Below are positions 24,408 to 33,579 of a stretch of 64,000 nucleotides of DNA, in pieces (position 1 is the first letter of the stretch; every line of letters starts with the position of its first letter). Under the pieces are notes generated by a model. That model was not told the origin of the DNA. It did not search any database and worked only from the letters and a program-made list of their open reading frames with translations. The translations under genes and the position numbers were made by a program. The stretch is taken from positions 17,528 through 81,527 of the forward strand of contig NZ_AKJK01000098.1 in assembly GCF_000282375.1 (NCBI RefSeq). The letters run 5' to 3'. The DNA is from Pseudomonas sp. GM50 (lineage in GTDB: Bacteria; Pseudomonadota; Gammaproteobacteria; Pseudomonadales; Pseudomonadaceae).

Positions 24408-25547
24408 CTACGGCTTTAGAACGGTTTTCACAGCGGCCACCGAACGCTCGACATCCGCTTTATCCATGGCCGTGAACATCGGCAGCGAGACGATCAGTCG
24501 TCCGACCCGTTCGGCTACCGGGAACATGCCTTCCTTGAACCCGCGTTCGCGGTAAAGACTCAGCAGGTGGATTGGCGGGTAGTGATAGCCGATACCGACT
24601 CCCAGTGCCTGCATCTGCTCCATGAAAGTAGCCCGTGCCGGTTTGTCATCCTGGCGCTCCGGGAGCACCAGCTGGAACAAATGCCAATTGCTGTTCGCGA
24701 AATCCGCCGGGGGCAGTTGAGCCCCGTATTGCGCTTCGAAGTCCTCGCCAAAACAGGCGAAATAATGTTTGGCCAGCTCACGACGATGAGCGGTGATCGC
24801 CTCGATGTGGGCAAATTGCCCCAGGCCAATGGCTGCCGCGACATCAGTCATGTTGAACTTGCCGCCCAGCACGTCAACGTCCAGCCCATCGAAACCGCTG
24901 CGGGTGACGCCCTGCAACCGGTACTTTTCCGCTAACCGCACTTCCTCGGCATTGTTCAGCACCAGGCAACCCCCCTCTGAGCAGGTGATGTTCTTGTTCG
25001 CCTGGAAACTGAAGGACACGAAATCGCCAGTCGCACCGATTCGCTGCCCGTTCCAGCTTGAACCCAAGGCTTGGGCTGCATCTTCCAGCACTCGTAAACC
25101 GTGCTTCTTTGCCAGCGCGTAAAGGCGTGTCATGTCCACGGGCAGTCCCGCGAGAAACACCGGGATGATGGCTTTGGTGCGCGGGGTAATCGCAGCTTCA
25201 AGCTGCGCCAGGTCGATATTGCGGGTGACCGGGTCGATATCGGCAAACACTGGCGTAGCGCCAACTTCCAGAATCACGTTGGCGGTGGCCACCCAGGAAA
25301 TCGGCGTGGTGATCACTTCATCGCCCGCTCCGACTCCGGCAATGCGCAATGCGATCTCCATGGTACAGGTGCCGGAATTGAACGTACGCACCGGGCGCCC
25401 GCCAAAATATTCCGAGAGTTGCGCTTCAAAATCCTGCACCTTGGGGCCGCTGGTAATCCAGCCCGAGCGCAGTACATCGCTGACAGCAGCAATCGTGGCT
25501 TCATCAATGACGGGTTTGGAGAAGGGCAGGAAAGACAGTTGGCTCAT
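24408..25547 (-). CDS. DegT/DnrJ/EryC1/StrS-family aminotransferase
   Basis: A 379-aa PLP enzyme of the sugar aminotransferase/dehydratase class. The N-terminal segment FLPFSKPVIDEATIAAVSDVLRSGWITSGP is typical of ArnB-like enzymes; the Asp contact to PLP is in VLEDAAQALGSSW, and the Schiff-base Lys is in SFQANKNITCSEGG. It should transaminate a keto-sugar nucleotide. No nucleotide-sugar or glycan genes adjoin; it sits alone between gcvH and gcvP on the opposite strand. The ATG at 25547 is chosen by family alignment, with only a weak ribosome site. Its substrate is unknown. Confidence 0.88.
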   Translation of the reverse strand: MSQLSFLPFSKPVIDEATIAAVSDVLRSGWITSGPKVQDFEAQLSEYFGGRPVRTFNSGTCTMEIALRIAGVGAGDEVITTPISWVATANVILEVGATPVFADIDPVTRNIDLAQLEAAITPRTKAIIPVFLAGLPVDMTRLYALAKKHGLRVLEDAAQALGSSWNGQRIGATGDFVSFSFQANKNITCSEGGCLVLNNAEEVRLAEKYRLQGVTRSGFDGLDVDVLGGKFNMTDVAAAIGLGQFAHIEAITAHRRELAKHYFACFGEDFEAQYGAQLPPADFANSNWHLFQLVLPERQDDKPARATFMEQMQALGVGIGYHYPPIHLLSLYRERGFKEGMFPVAERVGRLIVSLPMFTAMDKADVERSVAAVKTVLKP

Positions 25548-25700
25548 AAATGTGGATACCCGGTCAGCGAACGTTTGTAGGCGCCGAGCATGATGATCCG
25601 GATTGACCAACGGCGCCACGCCATCGGTGCGGGTATCGACTGCTATGCTGGTTTGACCGCATTGCATCGACGCCGAGCGCCAGTCAAGAGAGAGCCCGTC

Positions 25701-28574
25701 ATGTCCCAGTTGCCGTCCTTGAGCCAGTTACGCGACCCCAATACCTTCCTGCGCCGCCATCTGGGCCCCGATGCCGCCGAGCAGCAGGCGATGCTCGACA
25801 GCCTTGGTCTTGGCAGCCGGGTCGAGCTGATCGAGCAGACGGTGCCGCCGGGAATCCGCCTCAACCGGCCACTGGACTTGCCACCGGCCCTCGACGAAGA
25901 AGCCGCGCTGGCCAAGCTGCGGGGCTACGCCGAGCAGAACCAGGTCTGGACCAGCCTGATCGGCATGGGATACCACGGCACCCTCACGCCGGCCGTCATC
26001 CTGCGCAACGTGCTGGAAAATCCCGGTTGGTACACCGCCTATACGCCCTATCAACCAGAGATCGCTCAAGGCCGGCTCGAAGCGTTGCTGAATTTCCAGC
26101 AGCTGACCATCGACCTGACTGGCCTGGAACTGGCCAACGCCTCGCTGCTGGATGAAGCCACGGCGGCAGCCGAGGCCATGGCACTGGCCAAGCGCGTGGC
26201 CAAATCCAGAAGTAACCTGTTTTTCGTCGATGAGAATTGCCATCCGCAGACCATTTCCGTGGTGCGGACCCGGGCCGAAGGGTTCGGTTTTGAATTGATC
26301 GTCGACGCTGTGGATAACTTGAAACAGCACCAGGTATTCGGCGCGCTACTGCAATATCCCGACACCCACGGTGAAGTGCGCGATCTGCGCCCATTGATCG
26401 ATCATCTGCATGCCCAGCAAGCCTTGGCTTGTGTGGCGACCGATCTGCTAAGCCTGCTGTTGCTGACCCCGCCGGGGGAGCTGGGCGCTGACGTGGTGTT
26501 CGGTTCGTCCCAGCGCTTCGGCGTGCCCATGGGTTACGGCGGTCCCCACGCGGCTTTTTTTGCCAGTCGCGACGAATACAAACGGGCGATTCCCGGGCGG
26601 ATCATCGGCGTGTCGAAAGATGCTCGCGGCAATGTCGCCCTGCGCATGGCCCTGCAAACCCGCGAGCAACATATCCGCCGGGAGAAGGCCAACTCCAACA
26701 TCTGTACCGCCCAGGTGCTGCTGGCCAATATCGCCAGTTTCTACGCGGTCTACCACGGCCCGGAAGGGCTCAAACGGATTGCCCAACGCGTCCATCGGCT
26801 GACCTGCATCCTCGCTGTCGGCCTGGAGCGTCATGGGATCATTCGTCTCAACCAACATTTCTTCGACACTCTGACCCTGGAGGTCGGTGGCACTCAGACC
26901 GCGATCATCGAAAGTGCCCAGGCGGCGCAGATCAACTTGCGTATTCTCGGCCGTGGACAACTGGGGCTGAGCCTCGACGAAACCTGTGACGAAACCACCG
27001 TGGCGAAGCTGTTCGATGTGTTTCTCGGTGCCGATCATGGGCTCAACGTCGACGAACTGGACGCTGAAACCCTGGTGTCCGGTATTCCTGCCGGGTTGCA
27101 GCGCAGTACGCCTTATCTGCGTCATCCGGTGTTCAACGCTCATCACAGCGAAACCGAAATACTGCGTTACCTCAAGCAATTGGAAAACAAAGACCTGGCG
27201 CTCAACCAATCGATGATCCCGCTGGGCTCCTGCACCATGAAGCTCAATGCCACCAGCGAGATGATCCCCATCACCTGGCCGCAGTTCGCCAACCTGCATC
27301 CGTTCGTGCCGACAGAGCAGGTGGTGGGTTATTCCTTGATGATCGCGGAACTGGAGCGCTGGCTCTGCGCGATCACCGGTTTCGATGCGATCTGCATGCA
27401 GCCCAACTCGGGCGCTCAGGGCGAATACGCTGGTTTGTTGGCGATCCGCAAATACCACGAGAGCCGCCATCAGGGCGCGCGGGATATCTGCCTGATCCCG
27501 TCCTCGGCCCACGGCACCAATCCGGCTTCGGCGCAAATGGCCGGGATGCGGGTGGTGATCGTCGAGTGCGACGAGGGAGGTAATGTCGATCTGGATGATC
27601 TGAAGGAAAAGGCCACGGAGGCGGGGGACAAACTCGCCTGCCTGATGGCGACCTATCCGTCGACTCACGGGGTCTACGAGGAAGGCATCAGTGAAATCTG
27701 TGAAGTTATCCACAGCCATGGCGGTCAGGTGTACATGGATGGCGCCAACCTTAATGCGCAGGTTGGATTGGCACGGCCGGCAGACATCGGTGCCGACGTG
27801 TCGCACATGAACCTGCACAAAACCTTCTGCATTCCCCACGGCGGTGGCGGACCGGGGATGGGCCCGATCGGTGTTCGGGCGCACCTGGCACCGTTTGTTG
27901 CCAATCACCCGGTAGTGCCAATCGATGGCCCGCTGCCGGAAAACGGCGCAGTGAGCGCGGCACCTTGGGGCAGTGCAAGCATTCTGCCCATCAGCTGGAT
28001 GTACATCGCGATGATGGGGCCGCAACTGGCGGATGCGAGCGAGGTGGCGATTCTCGCCGCGAATTACCTGGCGCAGCATTTGGCCGGCGCATTTCCAGTG
28101 CTCTACACCGGGCGCAACGAGCGAGTGGCCCACGAGTGCATTCTCGACTTGCGACCGCTCAAGGCGCAGACCGGCATCAGTGAAGAGGACGTTGCCAAAC
28201 GCCTGATGGACTATGGCTTCCATGCGCCAACCATGTCATTCCCGGTGCCGGGGACGTTGATGGTCGAACCGACCGAGAGTGAATCGAAGGCGGAGCTGGA
28301 CCGTTTTATCGGCGCGATGCTGAGTATCCGCGCGGAAATCACCGAGGTGCAGAACGGCAACTGGCCGGCAGAGGACAACCCGCTGAAACGCTCACCGCAT
28401 ACCTTGGCCGACATCACCGGGGTTTGGGAGCGGCCGTACAGCATCGAGCGGGCGGTGACGCCGGATGCTCACACCAAGGCCCATAAGTACTGGCCGGTGG
28501 TGAACCGTGTGGACAATGTCTACGGTGACCGCAATCTGTTTTGCGCGTGTGTGCCGGTGGATGAATATCGCTGA
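25701..28574 (+). CDS. gcvP: Glycine dehydrogenase (decarboxylating), P protein
   Basis: A 957-aa PLP enzyme that decarboxylates glycine and loads the aminomethyl group on GcvH. It is the single-chain proteobacterial form: an N-terminal inactive half (RHLGPDAAEQQAML, TGLELANASLLDEATAAAEAM) and a C-terminal active half (PLGSCTMKLN, SAHGTNPASA, DGANLNAQVG and the PLP-Lys in NLHKTFCIPHGGGGPGMG). The ATG at 25701 has AAGAGAGAG before it. It has its own 153-bp upstream region shared with the divergent aminotransferase gene. Confidence 0.98.
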   Translation: MSQLPSLSQLRDPNTFLRRHLGPDAAEQQAMLDSLGLGSRVELIEQTVPPGIRLNRPLDLPPALDEEAALAKLRGYAEQNQVWTSLIGMGYHGTLTPAVILRNVLENPGWYTAYTPYQPEIAQGRLEALLNFQQLTIDLTGLELANASLLDEATAAAEAMALAKRVAKSRSNLFFVDENCHPQTISVVRTRAEGFGFELIVDAVDNLKQHQVFGALLQYPDTHGEVRDLRPLIDHLHAQQALACVATDLLSLLLLTPPGELGADVVFGSSQRFGVPMGYGGPHAAFFASRDEYKRAIPGRIIGVSKDARGNVALRMALQTREQHIRREKANSNICTAQVLLANIASFYAVYHGPEGLKRIAQRVHRLTCILAVGLERHGIIRLNQHFFDTLTLEVGGTQTAIIESAQAAQINLRILGRGQLGLSLDETCDETTVAKLFDVFLGADHGLNVDELDAETLVSGIPAGLQRSTPYLRHPVFNAHHSETEILRYLKQLENKDLALNQSMIPLGSCTMKLNATSEMIPITWPQFANLHPFVPTEQVVGYSLMIAELERWLCAITGFDAICMQPNSGAQGEYAGLLAIRKYHESRHQGARDICLIPSSAHGTNPASAQMAGMRVVIVECDEGGNVDLDDLKEKATEAGDKLACLMATYPSTHGVYEEGISEICEVIHSHGGQVYMDGANLNAQVGLARPADIGADVSHMNLHKTFCIPHGGGGPGMGPIGVRAHLAPFVANHPVVPIDGPLPENGAVSAAPWGSASILPISWMYIAMMGPQLADASEVAILAANYLAQHLAGAFPVLYTGRNERVAHECILDLRPLKAQTGISEEDVAKRLMDYGFHAPTMSFPVPGTLMVEPTESESKAELDRFIGAMLSIRAEITEVQNGNWPAEDNPLKRSPHTLADITGVWERPYSIERAVTPDAHTKAHKYWPVVNRVDNVYGDRNLFCACVPVDEYR

Positions 28575-28582
28575 AATCACTG

Positions 28583-28683
28583 TCCCCTGTAGGAGCGAGG
28601 CTTGCCCGCGAAAGCGATTTAACATTCAACATTTATGTCGACTGATTCACCGCTTTCGCGGGCAAGCCTCGCTCCTACAGGTA
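28583..28683. repeat. REP pair, GCGAGGCTTGCCCGCG type
   Basis: Inverted GTAGGAGCGAGGCTTGCCCGC copies just after the gcvP stop. The linker (ACATTCAAC...TGTCGACTGA) resembles that of the pair at 37936. Confidence 0.9.
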
Positions 28684-28691
28684 TCGCACGC

Positions 28692-28724
28692 AAAAAAATG
28701 CCGCTCATGTGAGCGGCATTTTTT
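28692..28724. terminator. Bidirectional terminator between gcvP and the DUF2388 gene
   Basis: AAAAAAATGCCGCTC and GAGCGGCATTTTTT form a long stem with T-runs on either strand, serving both convergent genes. Confidence 0.92.
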
Positions 28725-28739
28725 GTTAAGCAACGAACC

Positions 28740-29060
28740 TTATTTCGAGGCGATGGCATTCTTCGCCAGGATGGCGTTCGCCAGTTCCATGTCCGTGGCT
28801 TGCAGGCCAGGATTGTCGGCACGAACTTTCTGCATGGCGGCTTCCAGATAGGGGCCGCGAATGGCGCCGTCACTGGCGACAAAGCTTCCGGCGTCATCCT
28901 GGGCGGCAACGACCAACTTGTGATCCCTGGAGGTCAGGTAGGAGGTACCGGTGGTGGCACCGGAAGTAAGAACGTTACGCAAAAAGCTGTCATCAGCCAT
29001 CGCCGAACCGACTTGAAGGGACAACACGGCGAAGGTAGCGACAGCAAGTTTGAGACGCAT
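28740..29060 (-). CDS. DUF2388 periplasmic protein
   Basis: A 106-aa secreted protein with a signal peptide (MRLKLAVATFAVLSLQVGSAMA). The mature part carries the Pseudomonas-specific DUF2388 pattern: TSGATTGTSYLTSRDHKLVVAAQDDAGSFVASDG and AIRGPYLEAAMQKV. The ATG at 29060 has GGAG 9-12 bases upstream. Pseudomonads have several tandem or dispersed paralogues; their role is unknown. It is monocistronic, ending at a bidirectional terminator. Confidence 0.85.
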   Translation of the reverse strand: MRLKLAVATFAVLSLQVGSAMADDSFLRNVLTSGATTGTSYLTSRDHKLVVAAQDDAGSFVASDGAIRGPYLEAAMQKVRADNPGLQATDMELANAILAKNAIASK

Positions 29061-29128
29061 AAAAGGTGACTCCACTGGGTTTTAACTGCGGGCTTTGATT
29101 GCCAATAACCCAATCGAGTTCCGTGACG

Positions 29129-29566
29129 TTAGTCGGCTCGCTCCACCAGTAGAATCGCCCCTTGCTGCCCGATCACCCGAACACGGCTGCCGGATGCGGT
29201 GTCAGGCCCTCGGGCCATCCACACGCCATCGGCGACCTTGATCTTGCCGCGGCCGTCGACAATCGCTTCGCTGACCACGAACACCTTGCCGATCAGCTCT
29301 TGCCCTCGCAGGTTCAGATTCGGCTGATCGCTGGCCCGTACCACGCTGCGCTGACGTCTCCACCAGTACAGGGCGGTGAGGATTGAAAAGACCGCAAACA
29401 ACAACACCTGCAATTCCCAGGGCAAGCCCGGTATCACGAAGGTCAGCACGCCGACGGCAGCGGCTGCCATGCCAATCCATAGCAGATAACCACCGGCCCC
29501 GAACACCTCGAGGATCAGCAGCAGCGTGCCCAGGGCCAACCAGCTCCAGAACGAAAACAGCTCCAT
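29129..29566 (-). CDS. NfeD-family membrane protein
   Basis: A 145-aa protein with three N-terminal membrane helices (about residues 5-75) and a C-terminal OB-fold (LNLRGQELIGKVFVVSEAIVDGRGKIKVADGVWMARG). This is the short NfeD (YbbK-like) form, partner of SPFH proteins in membrane microdomains. The gene lies 11 bp downstream of the SPFH gene. The ATG at 29566 is used, with GAGG nine bases upstream at the end of the SPFH gene. Confidence 0.9.
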   Translation of the reverse strand: MELFSFWSWLALGTLLLILEVFGAGGYLLWIGMAAAAVGVLTFVIPGLPWELQVLLFAVFSILTALYWWRRQRSVVRASDQPNLNLRGQELIGKVFVVSEAIVDGRGKIKVADGVWMARGPDTASGSRVRVIGQQGAILLVERAD

Positions 29567-29577
29567 GGGCACCGGCC

Positions 29578-30492
29578 TCAGCCTTTCTTGCTGTCGAACG
29601 TGGCTTTGACGATTTCGCCAATGCCGCCGACTGCGCCGATCATCGAACTGGCCTCGAGCGGCATCAGGATCACTTTGCTGTTGTTGGCCGAGGCCAGTTT
29701 GCCCAAGGCATCGATGTACTTCTGCGCAACGAAGTAATTGACCGCCTGCACGTTACCGCCGGCGATGGCTTCGGACACCACTTTGGTGGCTTGGGCTTCG
29801 GCTTGGGCCTGACGCTCCCGGGCCTCGGCTTCGAGGAACGCCGCCTGACGGCTACCTTCGGCTTCCAGAATTTGTGCCTGCTTTTTGCCTTCGGCGGTGA
29901 GGATCGCCGAGGCGCGCAAACCTTCGGCCTCAAGAATCTGTGCGCGTTTGATCCGCTCGGCTTTCATCTGCCCGGACATGGCGGCCATCAGGTCGGCGGG
30001 AGGGCTGATGTCCTTGATCTCGATCCGGGTGATCTTGATGCCCCACGGCGCCGTGGCTTCATCAACGGTGCGCAGCAGTTTTTCGTTGATGTTGTCGCGT
30101 TGACTGAGCATCGCGTCCAGCTCCATGGAGCCAAGCACGGTACGGATATTGGTTTGCAGCAGATTGCGAATGGCGTGTTCGAGGTTGTTCACCTCGTAGG
30201 CGGCCTGGGCGGTGTTGACCACCTGGAAGAAGCACACGGCGTCGATTTGCACGGTGGCGTTGTCGGCGGTGATGACTTCCTGAGGCGGGATGTCCAGCAC
30301 GCTTTCCATCACGTTGATCTTGCGACCGATGCGGTCCATCACCGGAATGATGATGTTCAAGCCTGGTTTGAGGGTGTTGGTGTAACGGCCGAAACGTTCG
30401 ACCGTCCATTCAAAACCCTGAGGCACCACTTTGAAGCCCATGAAAAGAATGGCTACGGTCAGTGCGACGAAAAGACTTAGTGCAATACCCAT
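29578..30492 (-). CDS. SPFH/stomatin-like protein (QmcA-type)
   Basis: A 304-aa band-7 protein with an N-terminal membrane anchor (residues 2-22), an SPFH domain (VPQGFEWTVERFGRYTNTLKPGLN, GIKITRIEIKDISPP) and a long Ala/Glu/Gln-rich coiled-coil (QILEAEGLRASAILTAEGKKQAQILEAEG). It oligomerises into ring-like assemblies in the inner membrane and is thought to organise membrane microdomains and chaperone FtsH. It forms an operon with nfeD. The ATG at 30492 starts just before the anchor; a start 17 codons earlier is less plausible. Confidence 0.92.
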   Translation of the reverse strand: MGIALSLFVALTVAILFMGFKVVPQGFEWTVERFGRYTNTLKPGLNIIIPVMDRIGRKINVMESVLDIPPQEVITADNATVQIDAVCFFQVVNTAQAAYEVNNLEHAIRNLLQTNIRTVLGSMELDAMLSQRDNINEKLLRTVDEATAPWGIKITRIEIKDISPPADLMAAMSGQMKAERIKRAQILEAEGLRASAILTAEGKKQAQILEAEGSRQAAFLEAEARERQAQAEAQATKVVSEAIAGGNVQAVNYFVAQKYIDALGKLASANNSKVILMPLEASSMIGAVGGIGEIVKATFDSKKG

Positions 30493-30617
30493 AACGGTCC
30501 CTGTCCAGTCTGGTGGAGTTGCGATGAGCAGAGTGTAGGGCAAAAGGCTCGTACGCGACTTGGAGGGGCCAGGAACTATGGCTGATACCAGTCAGTTGAG
30601 AAGTTTGAGCGACGAAA

Positions 30618-30716
30618 ATCCTGTAGGAGCGAGGCTTGCCCGCGAAGAACGATGACGCGTAATACCTGAAAAACCGCGGTGCATTCTTCGCGGGCAAGCC
30701 GCGCTCCCACAGGTTA
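30618..30716. repeat. REP pair, hybrid type
   Basis: The left arm is GTAGGAGCGAGGCTTGCCCGCG; the right arm reads CGCGGGCAAGCCGCGCTCCCAC, a mixed form. It lies between the divergently ordered SPFH promoter and the ATPase gene end. Confidence 0.85.
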
Positions 30717-30747
30717 TGCGTCTTGACTTACCGGCCTTGGGGGCTGT

Positions 30748-32532
30748 TTATTTCTGCTCACTCTGCGGCGTCACTCGCAACACCTCTTCGATCGTGGTCA
30801 AACCCGCCGCCACTTTCTGCGCACCGGACAGCCGCAAACTGCGCATACCTTCCTTGAAGGCCTGACGCCGGACCGCGAGCAAATCGGTATCGGGGTTGAT
30901 CAGCGCTTTGATGCCGTCAGTCAGCTGCATGATTTCGTACACCCCGGCGCGGCCGCGATAGCCGGTTTCGCGGCATTCCAGGCAACCGATGGCGCGTTGT
31001 GCGTTACCCGGCAGTGGCGCTTGCCAAGGCCGGGTCAGGGTTTGCCAGTCGTCCTCGCCCAGGGTCAGCGGTGCCTTGCAATGCGGGCAAAGGGTCCGGA
31101 CCAGACGCTGAGCCATGACCCCGAGCACCGTGGCCTTGATCAGGTAATGCGGCACGCCGAGTTCCAGCAGGCGGCTGATGGCGCTCGGGGCGTCGTTGGT
31201 GTGCAACGTCGACAGCACCAAATGGCCAGTGAGTGCGGCCTGAATCGCCATCTCGGCGGTTTCGAGGTCGCGGATCTCGCCGATCATGATGATGTCGGGG
31301 TCTTGGCGCATCAGCGCGCGCACGCCGGCGGCAAAGGTCAGGTCGATGTTGTGCTGGACCTGCATCTGATTGAACGCCGGTTCGACCATTTCGATCGGGT
31401 CTTCAATGGTGCAGAGGTTGACCTCCGGCGTCGCCAGTTTCTTCAGGGTGGTGTACAGCGTGGTGGTCTTGCCTGACCCGGTCGGCCCGGTCACCAGAAT
31501 GATGCCATTGGGCTGGCGGGTCATGTCTTGCCAGCGACGCAGGTCATCGGCGGAAAAACCCAGCTGATCGAAGTCCTTGAGCAGCACTTCCGGGTCGAAG
31601 ATCCGCATGACCATCTTCTCGCCGAACGCCGTCGGCAATGTCGACAGTCGCAGCTCGACTTCGCCGCCATCCGGGGTTTTGGTTTTTACCCGGCCGTCCT
31701 GGGGTTTGCGTTTTTCCGCGACGTTCATCCGCCCCAGGCTTTTCAGGCGGCTGACGATGGCCATGGTCACCTGCGGCGGGAACTGATAGACGTTGTGCAG
31801 CACGCCGTCGATGCGAAAGCGCACCGTGCCTTGCTCGCGCCGGGGTTCGATGTGGATATCGCTGGCCCGTTGCTGGAACGCGTACTGGAACAGCCAATCG
31901 ACGATGTTGACGATGTGCGCATCGTTGGCGTCCGGCTCCTGGTCGCTGGCGCCGAGGTTGAGCAACTGTTCGAAGTTGCCCAGGGTGCTTATTTGTTGAT
32001 CAGCGTTGGTGGCGCCGGTGACCGATTTGGCCAGGCGGAAAAACTCCACGCTGAAGCGCTGGATGTCCACGGGGTTGGCCACCACGCGCTTGATTGGCAG
32101 CTTCAACACGTGGGTCAAATCGGCTTCCCAGCTGCTGACGAAGGGCTGGGCGCTGGCCACGGTGACGGCGTCGCGGTCGATAGACACGGCCAGAATCTTG
32201 TGGCGTTGGGCGAAGGCATAGGACATCAACGGCGTGATGGCAGCGACGTTGATTTTCAGTGGATCGATGCGCAAGTAAGGCTGACCGGCCTGCTGAGACA
32301 GCCAGAGCGTCAGGCTTTCCAGATCGAGGTGTTTGCCGGGACGGCTGAGGTCGTCCAGATGTTGGCTGGCGATGAACTCCAGCGGGTGCTGCTGACCATT
32401 TATGGCGTGACGGCGGCGGGCGTTGAGCGCGTGTTCGGCCGAATCCTGGCTGATAAAGCCTTGGGCGACCAATTCACGCAGCAAATCATTGAGGTCCAGC
32501 CAGCGGTCCTGAGTGGCGAGTTGAACGGACAT
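30748..32532 (-). CDS. GspE/PulE-family secretion ATPase
   Basis: A 594-aa hexameric ATPase of type II secretion/type IV pilus assembly. The N-terminal MshEN-like region is about 85-175. The nucleotide core has Walker A GPTGSGKT at 349-356, the Asp box and Walker B (DPDIIMIGEIRDLETAEMAIQ), the His box (LVLSTLHTND) and a four-Cys zinc motif (CPHC...CLEC). The ATG at 32532 has GGAG seven bases upstream. No pilin, platform protein or secretin genes adjoin, so it is an orphan, like PA5210 as I recall. Its partner system is unknown. Confidence 0.92.
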   Translation of the reverse strand: MSVQLATQDRWLDLNDLLRELVAQGFISQDSAEHALNARRRHAINGQQHPLEFIASQHLDDLSRPGKHLDLESLTLWLSQQAGQPYLRIDPLKINVAAITPLMSYAFAQRHKILAVSIDRDAVTVASAQPFVSSWEADLTHVLKLPIKRVVANPVDIQRFSVEFFRLAKSVTGATNADQQISTLGNFEQLLNLGASDQEPDANDAHIVNIVDWLFQYAFQQRASDIHIEPRREQGTVRFRIDGVLHNVYQFPPQVTMAIVSRLKSLGRMNVAEKRKPQDGRVKTKTPDGGEVELRLSTLPTAFGEKMVMRIFDPEVLLKDFDQLGFSADDLRRWQDMTRQPNGIILVTGPTGSGKTTTLYTTLKKLATPEVNLCTIEDPIEMVEPAFNQMQVQHNIDLTFAAGVRALMRQDPDIIMIGEIRDLETAEMAIQAALTGHLVLSTLHTNDAPSAISRLLELGVPHYLIKATVLGVMAQRLVRTLCPHCKAPLTLGEDDWQTLTRPWQAPLPGNAQRAIGCLECRETGYRGRAGVYEIMQLTDGIKALINPDTDLLAVRRQAFKEGMRSLRLSGAQKVAAGLTTIEEVLRVTPQSEQK

Positions 32533-32622
32533 GCGGGCTCCTTTTGAACAACCGTTCGCAAAGGATAGTCGCGCACCTGTAGACCGTTGGGCCACTACCC
32601 GACCAAGGCATGTCGTTTCTTT

Positions 32623-32961
32623 TCAGCCTGCCGCCTGAGCCGGCTCTTCCCACGCAGAATCAGCCGCTTGCAGGTTCACCGAGCAGACGCTGATCAGGTT
32701 ACGTAATTTTTCCGCGATCACTTGAGCACGGTGCCAGCTCAGGCCGTCCATGACGATATCGACCGACAGCAGATCGTCCATGCGCTGCACGTTCACCTGT
32801 TGCGGCGTCAGGAACTGCAAGGCGAAAAGATTGAGCGCCCGACACAGCAGATCCGGCTCGGCCTCGGCCAGTAATTGATAGTGAACGCGGCAGTGGGCGT
32901 TGCTGACGTTCCAGACATCGGCACGGGCGGGCGGGGTGTTCACGGCTTCTAAAGGCGGCAT
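32623..32961 (-). CDS. Conserved hypothetical, ACT-like fold
   Basis: A 112-aa cytoplasmic protein. Residues 22-95 read like an ACT/IlvM-type small-molecule domain: CRVHYQLLAEAEPDLLCRALNLFALQ, VNVQRMDDLLSVDIVMDGL, AQVIAEKLRNLISVCSVNL, giving a beta-alpha-beta-beta-alpha-beta order. It has GGAG nine bases before the ATG. It lies between the ATPase gene and a divergent Lrp-type regulator, which are also amino-acid related folds. The ACT assignment is pattern-based; I do not recognise a named family. Confidence 0.6.
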   Translation of the reverse strand: MPPLEAVNTPPARADVWNVSNAHCRVHYQLLAEAEPDLLCRALNLFALQFLTPQQVNVQRMDDLLSVDIVMDGLSWHRAQVIAEKLRNLISVCSVNLQAADSAWEEPAQAAG

Positions 32962-33043
32962 GGTCGGGCTCCAAAATCACTGGAGGAATTTTTACATTCG
33001 GTGCCGGGCATTTCTTATCGATGATTGGGCTTATTGATCATTT

Positions 33044-33063
33044 ATCGAATAGATCAATTCGAT
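33044..33063. promoter_or_regulatory. Inverted repeat in the Lrp-type regulator promoter
   Basis: ATCGAAT, six bases, ATTCGAT: a perfect dyad ending 24 bp before the regulator start, in an AT-rich region. Autoregulation by the Lrp-type protein is the obvious guess. Confidence 0.45.
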
Positions 33064-33087
33064 TTAGTACTCACTATAGGTTTTTCT

Positions 33088-33561
33088 ATGCATAGCGAGC
33101 TGGATGGCTACGACCGCAAGATTCTCGCGTTGCTGCAAGAGGACGCTTCGCTCTCCAGCGCGCAGATCGCCGAACAGGTGGGGCTCTCGCAGTCGCCGTG
33201 CTGGCGGCGGATTCAACGGATGAAGGAGGAGGGGATCATTCGTGGTCAGGTGACATTGCTCGACCGCAAGAAAATCGGCCTGAACACGCAGATCTTCGCC
33301 GAGATCAAACTCAACGCCCACGGACGTTCGAACTTCACCGAGTTCACCGAGGCGATTCGCGGTTTTCCCGAAGTGCTGGAATGTTATGTGCTGATGGGGT
33401 CGGTGGATTTCTTGCTGAGGATCGTCACGGCGGACATTGAGGCTTATGAGCGCTTCTTCTTCGAGAAGCTGTCGATGGTGCCGGGGATTCAGGAGGTCAA
33501 CTCGATCGTGGCTTTGTCCGAAATCAAATCCACGACGAGTTTGCCGGTGTTGCGGGGGTAG
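33088..33561 (+). CDS. Lrp/AsnC-family transcriptional regulator
   Basis: A 157-aa regulator. The HTH is at residues 5-60 (LDGYDRKILALLQEDASLSS, QIAEQVGLSQSPCWRRIQRM) and the RAM ligand domain at about 65-150 (GFPEVLECYVLMGSVDFLLRI, YERFFFEKLSMVPGIQEVNS). The ATG at 33088 matches the family length; the upstream in-frame extension runs through promoter DNA. It is divergent from the ACT-like gene. The close match of the RAM helix to amino-acid-responsive Lrp subfamilies suggests an amino-acid ligand, but which one is unknown. Confidence 0.92.
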   Translation: MHSELDGYDRKILALLQEDASLSSAQIAEQVGLSQSPCWRRIQRMKEEGIIRGQVTLLDRKKIGLNTQIFAEIKLNAHGRSNFTEFTEAIRGFPEVLECYVLMGSVDFLLRIVTADIEAYERFFFEKLSMVPGIQEVNSIVALSEIKSTTSLPVLRG

Positions 33562-33579
33562 AAATTTATAGCGCTTGTG

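Noticed and set aside
26448..28223. 591-codon reverse-strand ORF inside gcvP
   Set aside because: Shadow frame of a highly conserved gene; no domain or start signal.
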